Positions 27,738-35,885 of a DNA stretch of 37,104 nt are shown here, piece by piece. The first letter of the stretch is position 1. Each line of letters begins with the position of its first letter. The DNA comes from Actinomycetota bacterium (GTDB lineage Bacteria; Armatimonadota; SYMT01). Made by a program: the position numbers and the translations under genes. The notes beneath the pieces were generated by a model that was not told the DNA's origin, made no database searches, and saw only the letters and a list, made by a program, of their open reading frames with translations. The DNA lies in contig SYMT01000193.1 of assembly GCA_005805375.1 (NCBI GenBank), forward strand, positions 1-37,104, read 5' to 3'.

Positions 27738-28991
27738 ATGCGACGTTGGATAGCTTTGTGCGGCGTGCTACTTGCGGCCCTGCTCACCCTCTCCGCGGAA
27801 GCGGCGAACCCGCGGGTCACCCTGCGTTTGGAGCACGTGACAGCGTTTGAGGCGATCACGGCCCTCTCCGACACGGCGGGAATTCCTATCTGGATGCAGG
27901 TTCCCGAGGGCGTTCCCGGGCAGCCGCCTCCTCCCATCCGGGCGATTCTGGAGGGCCGGTCCTCGTTCCGGTGGCGAAACACCCGCTTTGCCGATGCCCT
28001 GCGCCAGGTCTGCGGGCGCTACGGACTCGAACGCATCCCAACGTTCGGACTGGGGTTGGGACTGTACCACCCGGACAAGAAGCAGAACGGACCTTTGCTC
28101 GACGCCCCGGTGGTTGGGGAGAAGTCGGGAGTCAAGTTTCGCGTGCAGGTCGTGTCACGGCAGCCGTGGCGGACCATGGAAGCCAGAGATGTGCAGCCTT
28201 CCCCGCAACGGACGGCGCCCATCGGAACACTCAGCATGAACCTGATCCTGGCGCTCGGCGGGATGGACGCCGACCGCCTCGCCGGCGTCACGAACGTTTC
28301 CGGGAAAGATGACCTGGGGACCAGGGTCACTGGTCAAGGCACAGAGCGTTTGGACCTCTTTGGGGCTGCTGCCAGGCAGGGCGCCTGGCCGGATCAGGCT
28401 GTGGCGCCGGTGAATCTGAACCTGCCGCACATCCGCGCGAGCAAGTTGGTACGATTGGAAGGCGATCTCATCGGCTACCAACGGGTGAAGCGGCATCGAG
28501 TGGAAGTCCCCTACCCCTTCCCCGCGGATGGACAGGTCCGTATTCGCCTCGGAAATGCCGAGGTGAATCACCTCTCCCTCTCGACCAGTCAGACACCGGA
28601 CGGCGCCACCAGAACGACGCTCCACGCGCGATACACCGCCACCCGCGGCGATGACGCGGGGATGTTATTCCGCGGCGGCCTCTCGACGGAACTCATCGGC
28701 GTCTCCGGGAAGGTGCTCAGCTCAGGAAGTGGCGCGGGTGGTCTGGGTGGCGGGAACGATCGGTTCCGTGGCGAGGCGCGGCGCGTCTATACCCGACTGG
28801 AGGAACCGATCCTGCGTGCGGTGGTGTCGTGGGTAGAATGCAGCGGTCAGGAGCGTCTCTTCCGTTTCCGGCTCAAGGACATTCCGCTGCCGCCTGAAAC
28901 CCCAGCTCCCGAACCGCTGCGCCGGGACGCACGTGGCGAGGAGTTCAACTCTCCGCGCCTGCTGGCGCTGCCCGGGCCAGCAGGCAGCTAA
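27738..28991 (+). CDS. Secreted protein with N-terminal STN/secretin-like segment, function unknown
   Basis: Signal peptide MRRWIALCGVLLAALLTLSAEAA, then VTLRLEHVTAFEAITALSDTAGIPIWM...RSSFRWRNTRFADALRQVCGRYGLE, which resembles secretin/TonB short N-terminal domains. Confidence 0.75.
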   Translation: MRRWIALCGVLLAALLTLSAEAANPRVTLRLEHVTAFEAITALSDTAGIPIWMQVPEGVPGQPPPPIRAILEGRSSFRWRNTRFADALRQVCGRYGLERIPTFGLGLGLYHPDKKQNGPLLDAPVVGEKSGVKFRVQVVSRQPWRTMEARDVQPSPQRTAPIGTLSMNLILALGGMDADRLAGVTNVSGKDDLGTRVTGQGTERLDLFGAAARQGAWPDQAVAPVNLNLPHIRASKLVRLEGDLIGYQRVKRHRVEVPYPFPADGQVRIRLGNAEVNHLSLSTSQTPDGATRTTLHARYTATRGDDAGMLFRGGLSTELIGVSGKVLSSGSGAGGLGGGNDRFRGEARRVYTRLEEPILRAVVSWVECSGQERLFRFRLKDIPLPPETPAPEPLRRDARGEEFNSPRLLALPGPAGS

Positions 28992-29956
28992 ACCGGCGCT
29001 GGCCCGGACGGGGTCGCTGCGGCGTCCGGGCGTGACCGTGAGGCGCTTGTGAGTCCGCCTTGTCGGCGCATCTGCGCAGGATTGGGTCTCCGCGAAGTGG
29101 GCGCGTGACCGTGGGGCTTGCGCCGATACCTGGGATTGTAACGGCGACTGGATGTGGGTGCGTCTCCGGGGCGGGGAATGGAGGCGCGCCCCGCCGACTC
29201 CCGCAAACGGAGTTGCGGGACTCCACAGTTTGGCTTCCGCAAACGGAGTTGCGGGACTCCATAGAGGGGGCACCATGCGTTTCCCTCCGGGTGTGGGGCC
29301 CAGGCCGCCAGGGAGCGCAGGACGATCCCTTTCAGGAGTCCAAGTACTGTCTTCGCCTCCACGCGGGCGGCGTATTCCCGCGAGACCGTGACCTCCAGCG
29401 TGGGACGCTCTGTGTCAAGACCGTCTGCCTGGGCGTGCACGAACGTCCAGTAGTCCCCGACGTTGTAGCATCCGAGTAATTCCTGCGGTACTGTGTTCAC
29501 CACCTCCCAGTTCGTTCGCGCTACGGCGATGAGTTCCGCGAAAAGTTGGGGCTGTGAGTCGCCGGCTTCCATGCCGCGCTTCGCTTCCGCCACCACGAAG
29601 AACGGCCGCGGCAGGTTGCCGGAGAGCGAAATGCCGATCACCCCGTCCAGCACTCCTTCCAGGACGAAGGCCGGGAACTCCGCCCGAATGGGGATTCCGG
29701 CCCACGCCTCCGCAGGCGGGGCCTCGGCCATCATCAGCAGTGGAAAGATCACCCGGGACCACAGCGTGGCTTCGTTCAGGCGGGTGAGCGATCGGTCCCG
29801 GATAAAACGATGCAGGAGTGTGAGTTCCTGGCGGTCTGTGTCATCAAGGGGCGCAGCCAGCGAGTTCCACAATTCGGGCTGGAAGCGCCGCTCTCGCAGG
29901 GTCACCAGTGTGCGGAGCGTGTCGTCAGTGATCTGCGAGAGCGTGATGCGGGACAC
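28988..29956 (-). CDS. PD-(D/E)XK nuclease-like protein, paralog A (C-terminus altered by repeat insertion)
   Basis: GTG start at 29956. ITLSQITDDTLRTLVTLRERRFQPELWNSL...RLNEATLWSRVIFPLLMMAE...FPAFVLEGVLDGVIGISLSGNLPRPFFVVAEAKRGMEAGDSQPQLFAELIAVARTNWE...LLKGIVLRSLAAWAP. D...E-x-K pattern (LDGVIG...VAEAKRG). Collinear with the adjacent paralog up to SLAAWAP. Confidence 0.7.
   Translation of the reverse strand: MSRITLSQITDDTLRTLVTLRERRFQPELWNSLAAPLDDTDRQELTLLHRFIRDRSLTRLNEATLWSRVIFPLLMMAEAPPAEAWAGIPIRAEFPAFVLEGVLDGVIGISLSGNLPRPFFVVAEAKRGMEAGDSQPQLFAELIAVARTNWEVVNTVPQELLGCYNVGDYWTFVHAQADGLDTERPTLEVTVSREYAARVEAKTVLGLLKGIVLRSLAAWAPHPEGNAWCPLYGVPQLRLRKPNCGVPQLRLRESAGRASIPRPGDAPTSSRRYNPRYRRKPHGHAPTSRRPNPAQMRRQGGLTSASRSRPDAAATPSGPAPV
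29201..29261. repeat. Two identical 25-bp direct repeats, 36-bp period, each with an internal inverted repeat
   Basis: ccgcaaacggagttgcgggactcca at 29201-29225 and 29237-29261 (25/25 identical). Each contains ccgcaa-acggag-ttgcgg. Confidence 0.9.
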
Positions 29957-30034
29957 GATGCAGTGTCTCTGTGTCCGCCAGGCTCTGTGGATTGTGCTGT
30001 GCCTGCGGTCTCCAATTGTACCCGGATCAAGGAC

Positions 30035-30718
30035 TCACGAAGCCGGATCGAGGTACGGCGCCCAGGCGGCCAGGGAGTGGGCCACGATGCCCTTCAGGAT
30101 ACCCAGAACCGTTTCGGCCTCCACCCACGCTGCGTGCTCGCGCGACAGGGTAACTTCGAATGTCGGTCTCTCCGCGTCAAAGTCGCCTACCCGGGCGCGG
30201 GCGAACGTCCAGACATCACTGATGGTGTAGCAGCCGAAGATCTCCCGCGGACCGTGCGGCACGGCTTCCCAATTGCAGCGGGCAACGGCCAGCATTTCGG
30301 CCAATAGCTGGGGCTGCGGGTCACTCGCTTCCAGGCCCCGCTTTGCCTCCGCCACGATCAGGAGCGGCCGTCCCAGATCCCCGAGATCGGAGACGCCGAT
30401 GACTCCGTCCAACGTACCCTCCAGCACGAACGCCGGAAACTCCGCCCTCAGCGGTACGCCCGCCCATGTCCGCGCCGACGACTGCTCCGCCAGCATCAGC
30501 AGCGGATAGATGGCCCGCGCCCAGAGCGTGGCTTCGTTGAGCCCGGCCAGACGCAAGCCGTCCAGGAACGGAGCCAGCACCGCCAGGCGCTCACGGTCGC
30601 GCGCGTCAAGCGGTGCGCTCAGTGTCAACCAGTAGTCGGGAGTCTCCGGACGGTGCTTCAGCGAGACGTACGGCCGGAGAGTGGCGCTGGATATCTGCGA
30701 GAATGTAAATCGTTCCAT
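30035..30718 (-). CDS. PD-(D/E)XK nuclease-like protein, paralog B
   Basis: MERFTFSQISSATLRPYVSLKHRPETPDYWLTLSAPLDARDRERLAVLAPFLDGLRLAGLNEATLWARAIYPLLMLAEQSSARTWAGVPLRAEFPAFVLEGTLDGVIGVSDLGDLGRPLLIVAEAKRGLEASDPQPQLLAEMLAVARCNWEAV. Same D...ExK pattern as paralog A. Confidence 0.75.
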   Translation of the reverse strand: MERFTFSQISSATLRPYVSLKHRPETPDYWLTLSAPLDARDRERLAVLAPFLDGLRLAGLNEATLWARAIYPLLMLAEQSSARTWAGVPLRAEFPAFVLEGTLDGVIGVSDLGDLGRPLLIVAEAKRGLEASDPQPQLLAEMLAVARCNWEAVPHGPREIFGCYTISDVWTFARARVGDFDAERPTFEVTLSREHAAWVEAETVLGILKGIVAHSLAAWAPYLDPAS

Positions 30719-30771
30719 CTCGTAGCTCCACCATGTCGGGCGCCGTCCTCGACATTCGGCGCCTACGCGCG

Positions 30772-31530
30772 TTAGTGCGCGAGGCCGCCGGAGCCGTGCA
30801 TCTCCCCAAGACTGATCTTGATGTCCTCGCGGTTCTCGATCCGCTCGATCTGTCCGTCGCTGATGTAGACGATCCGGTCCGACACGTCCACCATCTTCAG
30901 GTCGTGAGTGGCGGAGATCACGGTCACGCCCCGGTCCTTGTTCATCGTACGCAGCAGTTCGATGATTTCCGTGCCGGTCTTTCCATCCAGATTGCCGGTG
31001 GGTTCGTCCGCCAGGATGAGGGCGGGGTCGTTCGCGAACGACCGGGCGATCGCCACGCGCTGTTGTTGTCCGCCGGAGAGTTCCGTCGGCTTGTGGTGGT
31101 AACGATGCCCCAGACCGACTACCTTCAGGAGTTGCATCCCTTTCTCGGCCGATGCGTCCGACGGTACGCCGGCGAAAATCATCGGCAGGGTAACGTTTTC
31201 CAACGCGGTCATGACCGGGATCAGGTTGAAGGTCTGAAAAATGTACCCGATGCGGCGGCAGCGAAGATAGGCCAGTTCCGCTGCATCGAGTTGTGCCATG
31301 TCCACTTCGTCAATGAAAACGTTTCCTTCGGAAGGCTTATCGAGTCCCCCGATCATGTTGAACAGCGTGGATTTTCCGGAGCCGGAGGGACCCATCAGCG
31401 AGATGTATTCTCCCCGGCGAACGTCCAAATCCACCCCCTTCAGGGCGCGCAGTGTCTGCCCGCCCATCGTGTACTCTTTGACCACCCCTTTGGTGCGGAC
31501 GATCCATTCGTGCCCTGAGCCCGCCGACAT
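30772..31530 (-). CDS. ABC transporter ATP-binding protein (MacB/LolD type)
   Basis: [53 protein letters not shown] (Walker A), [32 protein letters not shown] (signature and Walker B), ATHDLKMV (H loop). Confidence 0.97.
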   Translation of the reverse strand: MSAGSGHEWIVRTKGVVKEYTMGGQTLRALKGVDLDVRRGEYISLMGPSGSGKSTLFNMIGGLDKPSEGNVFIDEVDMAQLDAAELAYLRCRRIGYIFQTFNLIPVMTALENVTLPMIFAGVPSDASAEKGMQLLKVVGLGHRYHHKPTELSGGQQQRVAIARSFANDPALILADEPTGNLDGKTGTEIIELLRTMNKDRGVTVISATHDLKMVDVSDRIVYISDGQIERIENREDIKISLGEMHGSGGLAH

Positions 31531-31576
31531 CCGTGCTTCCTCCCTGTCTTCCCGTGAGCTAGTGTGGTCCGGACCG

Positions 31577-32263
31577 TCAGATTTCTGACCGGAGCGCGGC
31601 GGCCGCCGGCAGCTTGGCTGCCTTCATGGCGGGCATCACTGTGGCCAGCACAGTGAGAATCACCCCTGCCGCCACCGAAATCCCCAGGCTCTGGATCGCT
31701 CGTAGTGGAGGCAGGTATTCGAGGGCTTCCGGCCCGAGCTGGAAGATTTTCATCAACACCCCGCCGAGGAACCCTACGGCGAACCCAATGAAGGACGCAA
31801 TGACCCCGAGAAACCCGGCCTCGAGCAGAAACAACGTCACGATGAAGCTGTCGAGCGCTCCGAGGCACTTCATGGTGCCGATCTCTTTGAACCGTTCGGT
31901 CACGGACATGAACATCGAGTTGGCGATGCCCACGGTGCAGACGATCAGGGACATGGAGACGAGCCAGTTCTGACGAGTTTTCGCCTCTTCCTTCTGGATC
32001 TGAGCCTGCTGCGCCGAGAGGCCCTGCGCGTTCTTTACCGGCGTGTTCTCCTCAATGATCGACTGGCCGAACGTTGCGCCCAGGAACGCGATGCCCAGCA
32101 TTACACCGGCGGCGGTGATCATCGAGCGCCAGAAACGGACCCGGATGTTCTGCATCGCAATCGAAAATGCCTTCGCCAGGGGCAATTGCACCTGACGCTG
32201 CCCCGCACCGCCAATCAGGCGACCGGGCTGGTTGGGCGTCTGCGCTGATTCCATCTCCGTCAT
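31577..32263 (-). CDS. Short FtsX/MacB-like ABC permease
   Basis: MTEMESAQ...LPLAKAFSIAMQNIRVRFWRSMITAAGVMLGIAFLGATFG...WLVSMSLIVCTVGIANSMFMSVTERFKEIGTMKCLGALDSFIVTLFLLEAGFLGVIASFIGFAVGFLGG...LGISVAAGVILTVLATVMPAMKAAKLPAAAALRSEI. ATGA overlap with the upstream PqqD-like gene. Confidence 0.92.
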   Translation of the reverse strand: MTEMESAQTPNQPGRLIGGAGQRQVQLPLAKAFSIAMQNIRVRFWRSMITAAGVMLGIAFLGATFGQSIIEENTPVKNAQGLSAQQAQIQKEEAKTRQNWLVSMSLIVCTVGIANSMFMSVTERFKEIGTMKCLGALDSFIVTLFLLEAGFLGVIASFIGFAVGFLGGVLMKIFQLGPEALEYLPPLRAIQSLGISVAAGVILTVLATVMPAMKAAKLPAAAALRSEI

Positions 32264-32751
32264 TTCCTTCCCCCGGCCGCCTCGCCCGCCGTCTCCAGGC
32301 GCAATCCGATGAACCCCCGCCGTGCCAGTGTGCGCAGATACGTGGTCAACGACACCTCCACCTCCCGCCGTTCCAGTTTGTGTGTCCTTGCCAGGGACCG
32401 GATCAACTCGTCCACCGTCGTCGCCCCGTCGCACATCGTCCACACCTCCGTGCCCAGTTCGTCCAGCACGACGACCTTGTGCGTCGGCGCCTCGAAGATC
32501 CGCTGCAGGATCTTTCCCAGACGGTCCTGACGGCGGGGCACCCGGAGTACGGCCACGGGAGTGTCGGTCTTTTGCCCGTCTTCGGGGCCTTTCATTTCCC
32601 ATTCGATGCGCTCGTTGCGAAAGGGCAGGGCTTGCAAGACCTCCGCCCGAGTAATCCGTGCTGCGGCTCGCCTCGGCCCCACGACCGGGAGCCGGTCAAG
32701 CCAGTTGCCTGCTCGCTGCCGCCAGGCCGGAAGAGGACGCCGCTGCTCCAT
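32260..32751 (-). CDS. PqqD family protein
   Basis: MEQRRPLPAWRQRAGNWLDRLPVVGPRRAA...LGKILQRIFEAPTHKVVVLDELGTEVWTMCDGATTVDELIRSLARTHKLERREVEVSLTTYLRTLARRGFIGLRLE. PqqD-like hxLdelGteVWxxcDGxxtvdeli. The ORF is open to 32895; start inferred at 32751. Confidence 0.88.
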   Translation of the reverse strand: MEQRRPLPAWRQRAGNWLDRLPVVGPRRAAARITRAEVLQALPFRNERIEWEMKGPEDGQKTDTPVAVLRVPRRQDRLGKILQRIFEAPTHKVVVLDELGTEVWTMCDGATTVDELIRSLARTHKLERREVEVSLTTYLRTLARRGFIGLRLETAGEAAGGRK

Positions 32752-32827
32752 CCGGGTCCCGGTGGACCGTTCCTGTTTCGGGTTACGCTTGCCGCCTCCT
32801 GGACCGGGCACATCACTCCTCGCCGCC

Positions 32828-33808
32828 TCAGGCGTGGCACGGGACGCGCGCTGCCACACTTTCAAGCAGCGTGCTGCGCCGAGACTGCTCCACAATGAGC
32901 GCGTAGATCCGGTTTGAGGCCTCGCAGTGCCACAGATAGCCCTGCATGAAGAAACACGGCCAGGTCAGCGTGGCGGGTACGCGCGCCAGCTTGAGCAGCG
33001 CCTGCCACCACCGATCGCGCCCGACCAGCCGGAATGCCCGGTGCCCGCGCAGCACGGTCTCCTCCACGCGGTAGGCATAGCGGCTGAGCGCAGCCCGCTC
33101 CCGCGCTTCGTACCACTCGCGTACCGATCCTCCCCGCAGCGCCAGTTCGGCGAGTCCCCACCGATCCGCCTGCAGACGCGCGCCCCCTTTTCGCAATTGG
33201 AACTGCTGGCGGCCGGTCATCAGTACCTGCTTCTCCATCGTGAATCCTACCGGCGCCGATATCGTGAGGCCGTAGAGCGACCAGGTGATCCAGTCGTCCT
33301 CGCCATGTTCGCGGATGCCGGCCAGGATGCTCCGCGCGATGGACAGGTCGTCGTCCCGCTCCCCCACCACCTCGGCGATGACCAGCCGTCCGCAGTGCCC
33401 GCAATGCCAGATGCACCCCACGGCCTTCTGAGCCGCTTCCCACGTGTACGCGATCGGCGCCTGGTCGTCCGGTCGCAACCGCCCGAGTCCCGCCGGCTTG
33501 GTCCGCACGACCAGTTCCATCCTGCTGCGGCGAGCGGTCTTGCGCAGCCGGTCGAGATACCTTTCCAGCGCCTGGGGCACGTTGACGACGCCTTTGGGTT
33601 GCTCCCACTTCACCTCAAGGTGGCGCGTGTCCGGGCCGACCACCTTGACATAGCCTTGCCGTCCCTCGCCACTGACTGCGACCGGGCTCCACTCGTCCGG
33701 CGTGTGAAGCGTCAGCCCATTCCATCCTACCAGAACCGAGAGTGCCGCTGGCAGCGGCCCTTCTCCGCGGGTTCCGTCCTTCTCTGCTGTGCCTGTGGTC
33801 CTTCGCAT
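32828..33808 (-). CDS. Uncharacterized protein with CxxxCxxC motif, in the PqqD/transporter operon
   Basis: 326-aa ORF with coherent protein-like composition: ...AVGCIWHCGHCGRLVIAEVVGERDDDLSIARSIL...GYLWHCEASNRIYALIVEQS.... Packed between the PqqD-like and transporter genes. Confidence 0.8.
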   Translation of the reverse strand: MRRTTGTAEKDGTRGEGPLPAALSVLVGWNGLTLHTPDEWSPVAVSGEGRQGYVKVVGPDTRHLEVKWEQPKGVVNVPQALERYLDRLRKTARRSRMELVVRTKPAGLGRLRPDDQAPIAYTWEAAQKAVGCIWHCGHCGRLVIAEVVGERDDDLSIARSILAGIREHGEDDWITWSLYGLTISAPVGFTMEKQVLMTGRQQFQLRKGGARLQADRWGLAELALRGGSVREWYEARERAALSRYAYRVEETVLRGHRAFRLVGRDRWWQALLKLARVPATLTWPCFFMQGYLWHCEASNRIYALIVEQSRRSTLLESVAARVPCHA

Positions 33809-33811
33809 CGC

Positions 33812-35869
33812 CTAGAACGGGAGGAAGGAAACAGATTTGGTAATGAGACCGAGGGAAATAGCCACCATAGCAATCAGGCCCATCCCACAGGAGAATCCGG
33901 CCAGAATCACCGGCGAGTACCGCCGCCAGTCGTTCAGTCCGAACCGCTTGGCGAAGTAGTGCTTGCCGAGCAGACCGCCGACAAGGTTCGGCAGGGTCGT
34001 GGTCATCATCTGGCCGACGCCCCCCACCGCCCCGTAGAAGAACAGTACCGGCACCTTCGCAGCCGCCAGTAGCGCGTACGCGGCGACTCCGGCGATCGTT
34101 GACGGGATGATGACCGATGGTCGAATCGCGCCCACGAACTGTTTCACTGCCTCCCCTCCCTCGGTCGTGGCACTCATCCACAGGACGCGGTAAGTGACAT
34201 GAACCGGCCAGTACATCTGCGCATAGGGGAACTGTGACGACGGAATCGCGCTGGTGTACCAGAGGAACGCCCAGTAGAGGAAGCTCGCGATGAGGATGAG
34301 CGGGAGCGCAAGGGTCTCTGCCTTGATGATGCTCGTAAACTTTGTGCCGGTCAACTCGACCTCGCGGAAGCGCTGGGCAAAGGCGCCATAGTCATGCATC
34401 GCGGTCGGCATGAACCAGACATCAATTCCCTTGTATCCCGTGCGAAGGAAGATGGCTTCCCGAACGTAGGGCAGACCGATGCCGCGGCCGGTCAGGCCGT
34501 ACATCCGGGCCGACACATACGAGTAGAACGGCGTGTAGAACACCGCAAGCAGGATCAAGATCCAGAGCGGGAAGGCGGGTACCAGCCAGTGGCCCAGCGC
34601 GACATAGGCTGCCTGACACACCGCGAACAGCATGAGTCCCTTGCGCCAGTCGAAGTCGCCACGTCCGGGGGGCGGGGCGACGCCCGCATCGGTGCCGCCG
34701 GAGCGCCTCCCGCGCAGGTAGCGGAGCATGATTCCCGCAGCCATCCAGATGCCGAGGATCGCTACAGCGATTTTCAGCCCGATGTCCACCGACATCCAGA
34801 AGTCCAGGTCGCTCGCCATTTTGGTCCAGAGCGCGTTGGCCCCCTTGCGGTACGTGGGCAGCAAGTTCGCGTTGTAGAGCATCGGGTTGACCACGAGCTG
34901 TGAAACGAGGCTGGTGACCGCCGCCCCGACAATCATCGGCAGCGGAAGCACGAAGCCGGACAACACGTGGGTCAGATCCATGCTGATCCCGGTGGCGGCG
35001 CCGGGCAGAATGCCTTCGGTGTTGGGGGTCAAATCGAGGAACGGGAGCGGGAGCAGTTTCAGCGGCGCCGGCAGCACCGTACCGGTGAAGATCGGGATGC
35101 CGAGGTAGAAGAACCCGAAGACCAGCCCGGCCATTGCGCCGATGCTGAAGACCTGCCAGCGCCAGGACTCTTCCTTCGAGCCCGCTTCGGCGAGCGCGGT
35201 CGCTCCCGCGGCATGAACCGGCGCCATCGGGAACGGGAGCCGCTCGATATCCGAGGTGAGACGGAACAGCGCATAGCCGCCGGTGATCTGGCTGATCTTG
35301 TCAATCACCGAGCCGATGATCAGCAGGCCAACGGGGAACAGCCAGTCCGTGTGGAGAAATGTGCGTTGCGTCCAGACCGTTGAACTCTCAGGTGGGATCG
35401 CCCAGATGGGAATGGCGCGACTGATCGTGGTCAGTTCCCCGTTCAGGGTGACGGTGGTCCCGGTGGCCTGGGGGGCCACGTGCAGGTAGCCGTTCCAGAT
35501 CAGGTTGCCGAAGGGCCCTCCCGACACTCCCAACTCCGCGTTCAGTCCTGAGAGCGCCGCGGCGATGTAGAAGAGGACGTAGATCTCCTGCCGCTTCAGC
35601 GGGATGAACGAGCGGCGCGCCACCTCCGCGAACAGGACGATGGTGACCCACTCCGAGGCGGAACCCAGGCTCTGGCCGGAGACCAGGCCCAGATAGATCG
35701 CACCGGGCAGCATCACAAAGGCGACAAAGAGCGCCCCCACGACGGTCCGCACGGTGAACCCATCTTCGTAGACTACATGTTCTACGTCCGTCCCGGAAGT
35801 GGATTCTCCCTGCGCGCGGAGGGTGTCCATCGCATCCGCGTTTCGATTCTGGTTCCGTCTGCTTCGCAT
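33812..35869 (-). CDS. Multi-pass membrane transporter, OPT-like / DUF6785-type
   Basis: FTVRTVVGALFVAFVMLPGAIYLGLVSGQSLGSASEWVTIVLFAEVARRSFIPLKRQEIYVLFYIAAAL..., many hydrophobic TM helices, TKFTSIIKAETLALPLILIASFLYWAFLW, and a C-terminal ...NLVGGLLGKHYFAKRFGLNDWRRYSPVILAGFSCGMGL. Confidence 0.8.
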   Translation of the reverse strand: MRSRRNQNRNADAMDTLRAQGESTSGTDVEHVVYEDGFTVRTVVGALFVAFVMLPGAIYLGLVSGQSLGSASEWVTIVLFAEVARRSFIPLKRQEIYVLFYIAAALSGLNAELGVSGGPFGNLIWNGYLHVAPQATGTTVTLNGELTTISRAIPIWAIPPESSTVWTQRTFLHTDWLFPVGLLIIGSVIDKISQITGGYALFRLTSDIERLPFPMAPVHAAGATALAEAGSKEESWRWQVFSIGAMAGLVFGFFYLGIPIFTGTVLPAPLKLLPLPFLDLTPNTEGILPGAATGISMDLTHVLSGFVLPLPMIVGAAVTSLVSQLVVNPMLYNANLLPTYRKGANALWTKMASDLDFWMSVDIGLKIAVAILGIWMAAGIMLRYLRGRRSGGTDAGVAPPPGRGDFDWRKGLMLFAVCQAAYVALGHWLVPAFPLWILILLAVFYTPFYSYVSARMYGLTGRGIGLPYVREAIFLRTGYKGIDVWFMPTAMHDYGAFAQRFREVELTGTKFTSIIKAETLALPLILIASFLYWAFLWYTSAIPSSQFPYAQMYWPVHVTYRVLWMSATTEGGEAVKQFVGAIRPSVIIPSTIAGVAAYALLAAAKVPVLFFYGAVGGVGQMMTTTLPNLVGGLLGKHYFAKRFGLNDWRRYSPVILAGFSCGMGLIAMVAISLGLITKSVSFLPF

Positions 35870-35885
35870 GGGTTCGTTTGCCCTC

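Noticed and set aside
32927-34072. 381-aa plus-strand ORF
   Set aside because: Antisense to two well-supported minus-strand genes; no domain recognisable.
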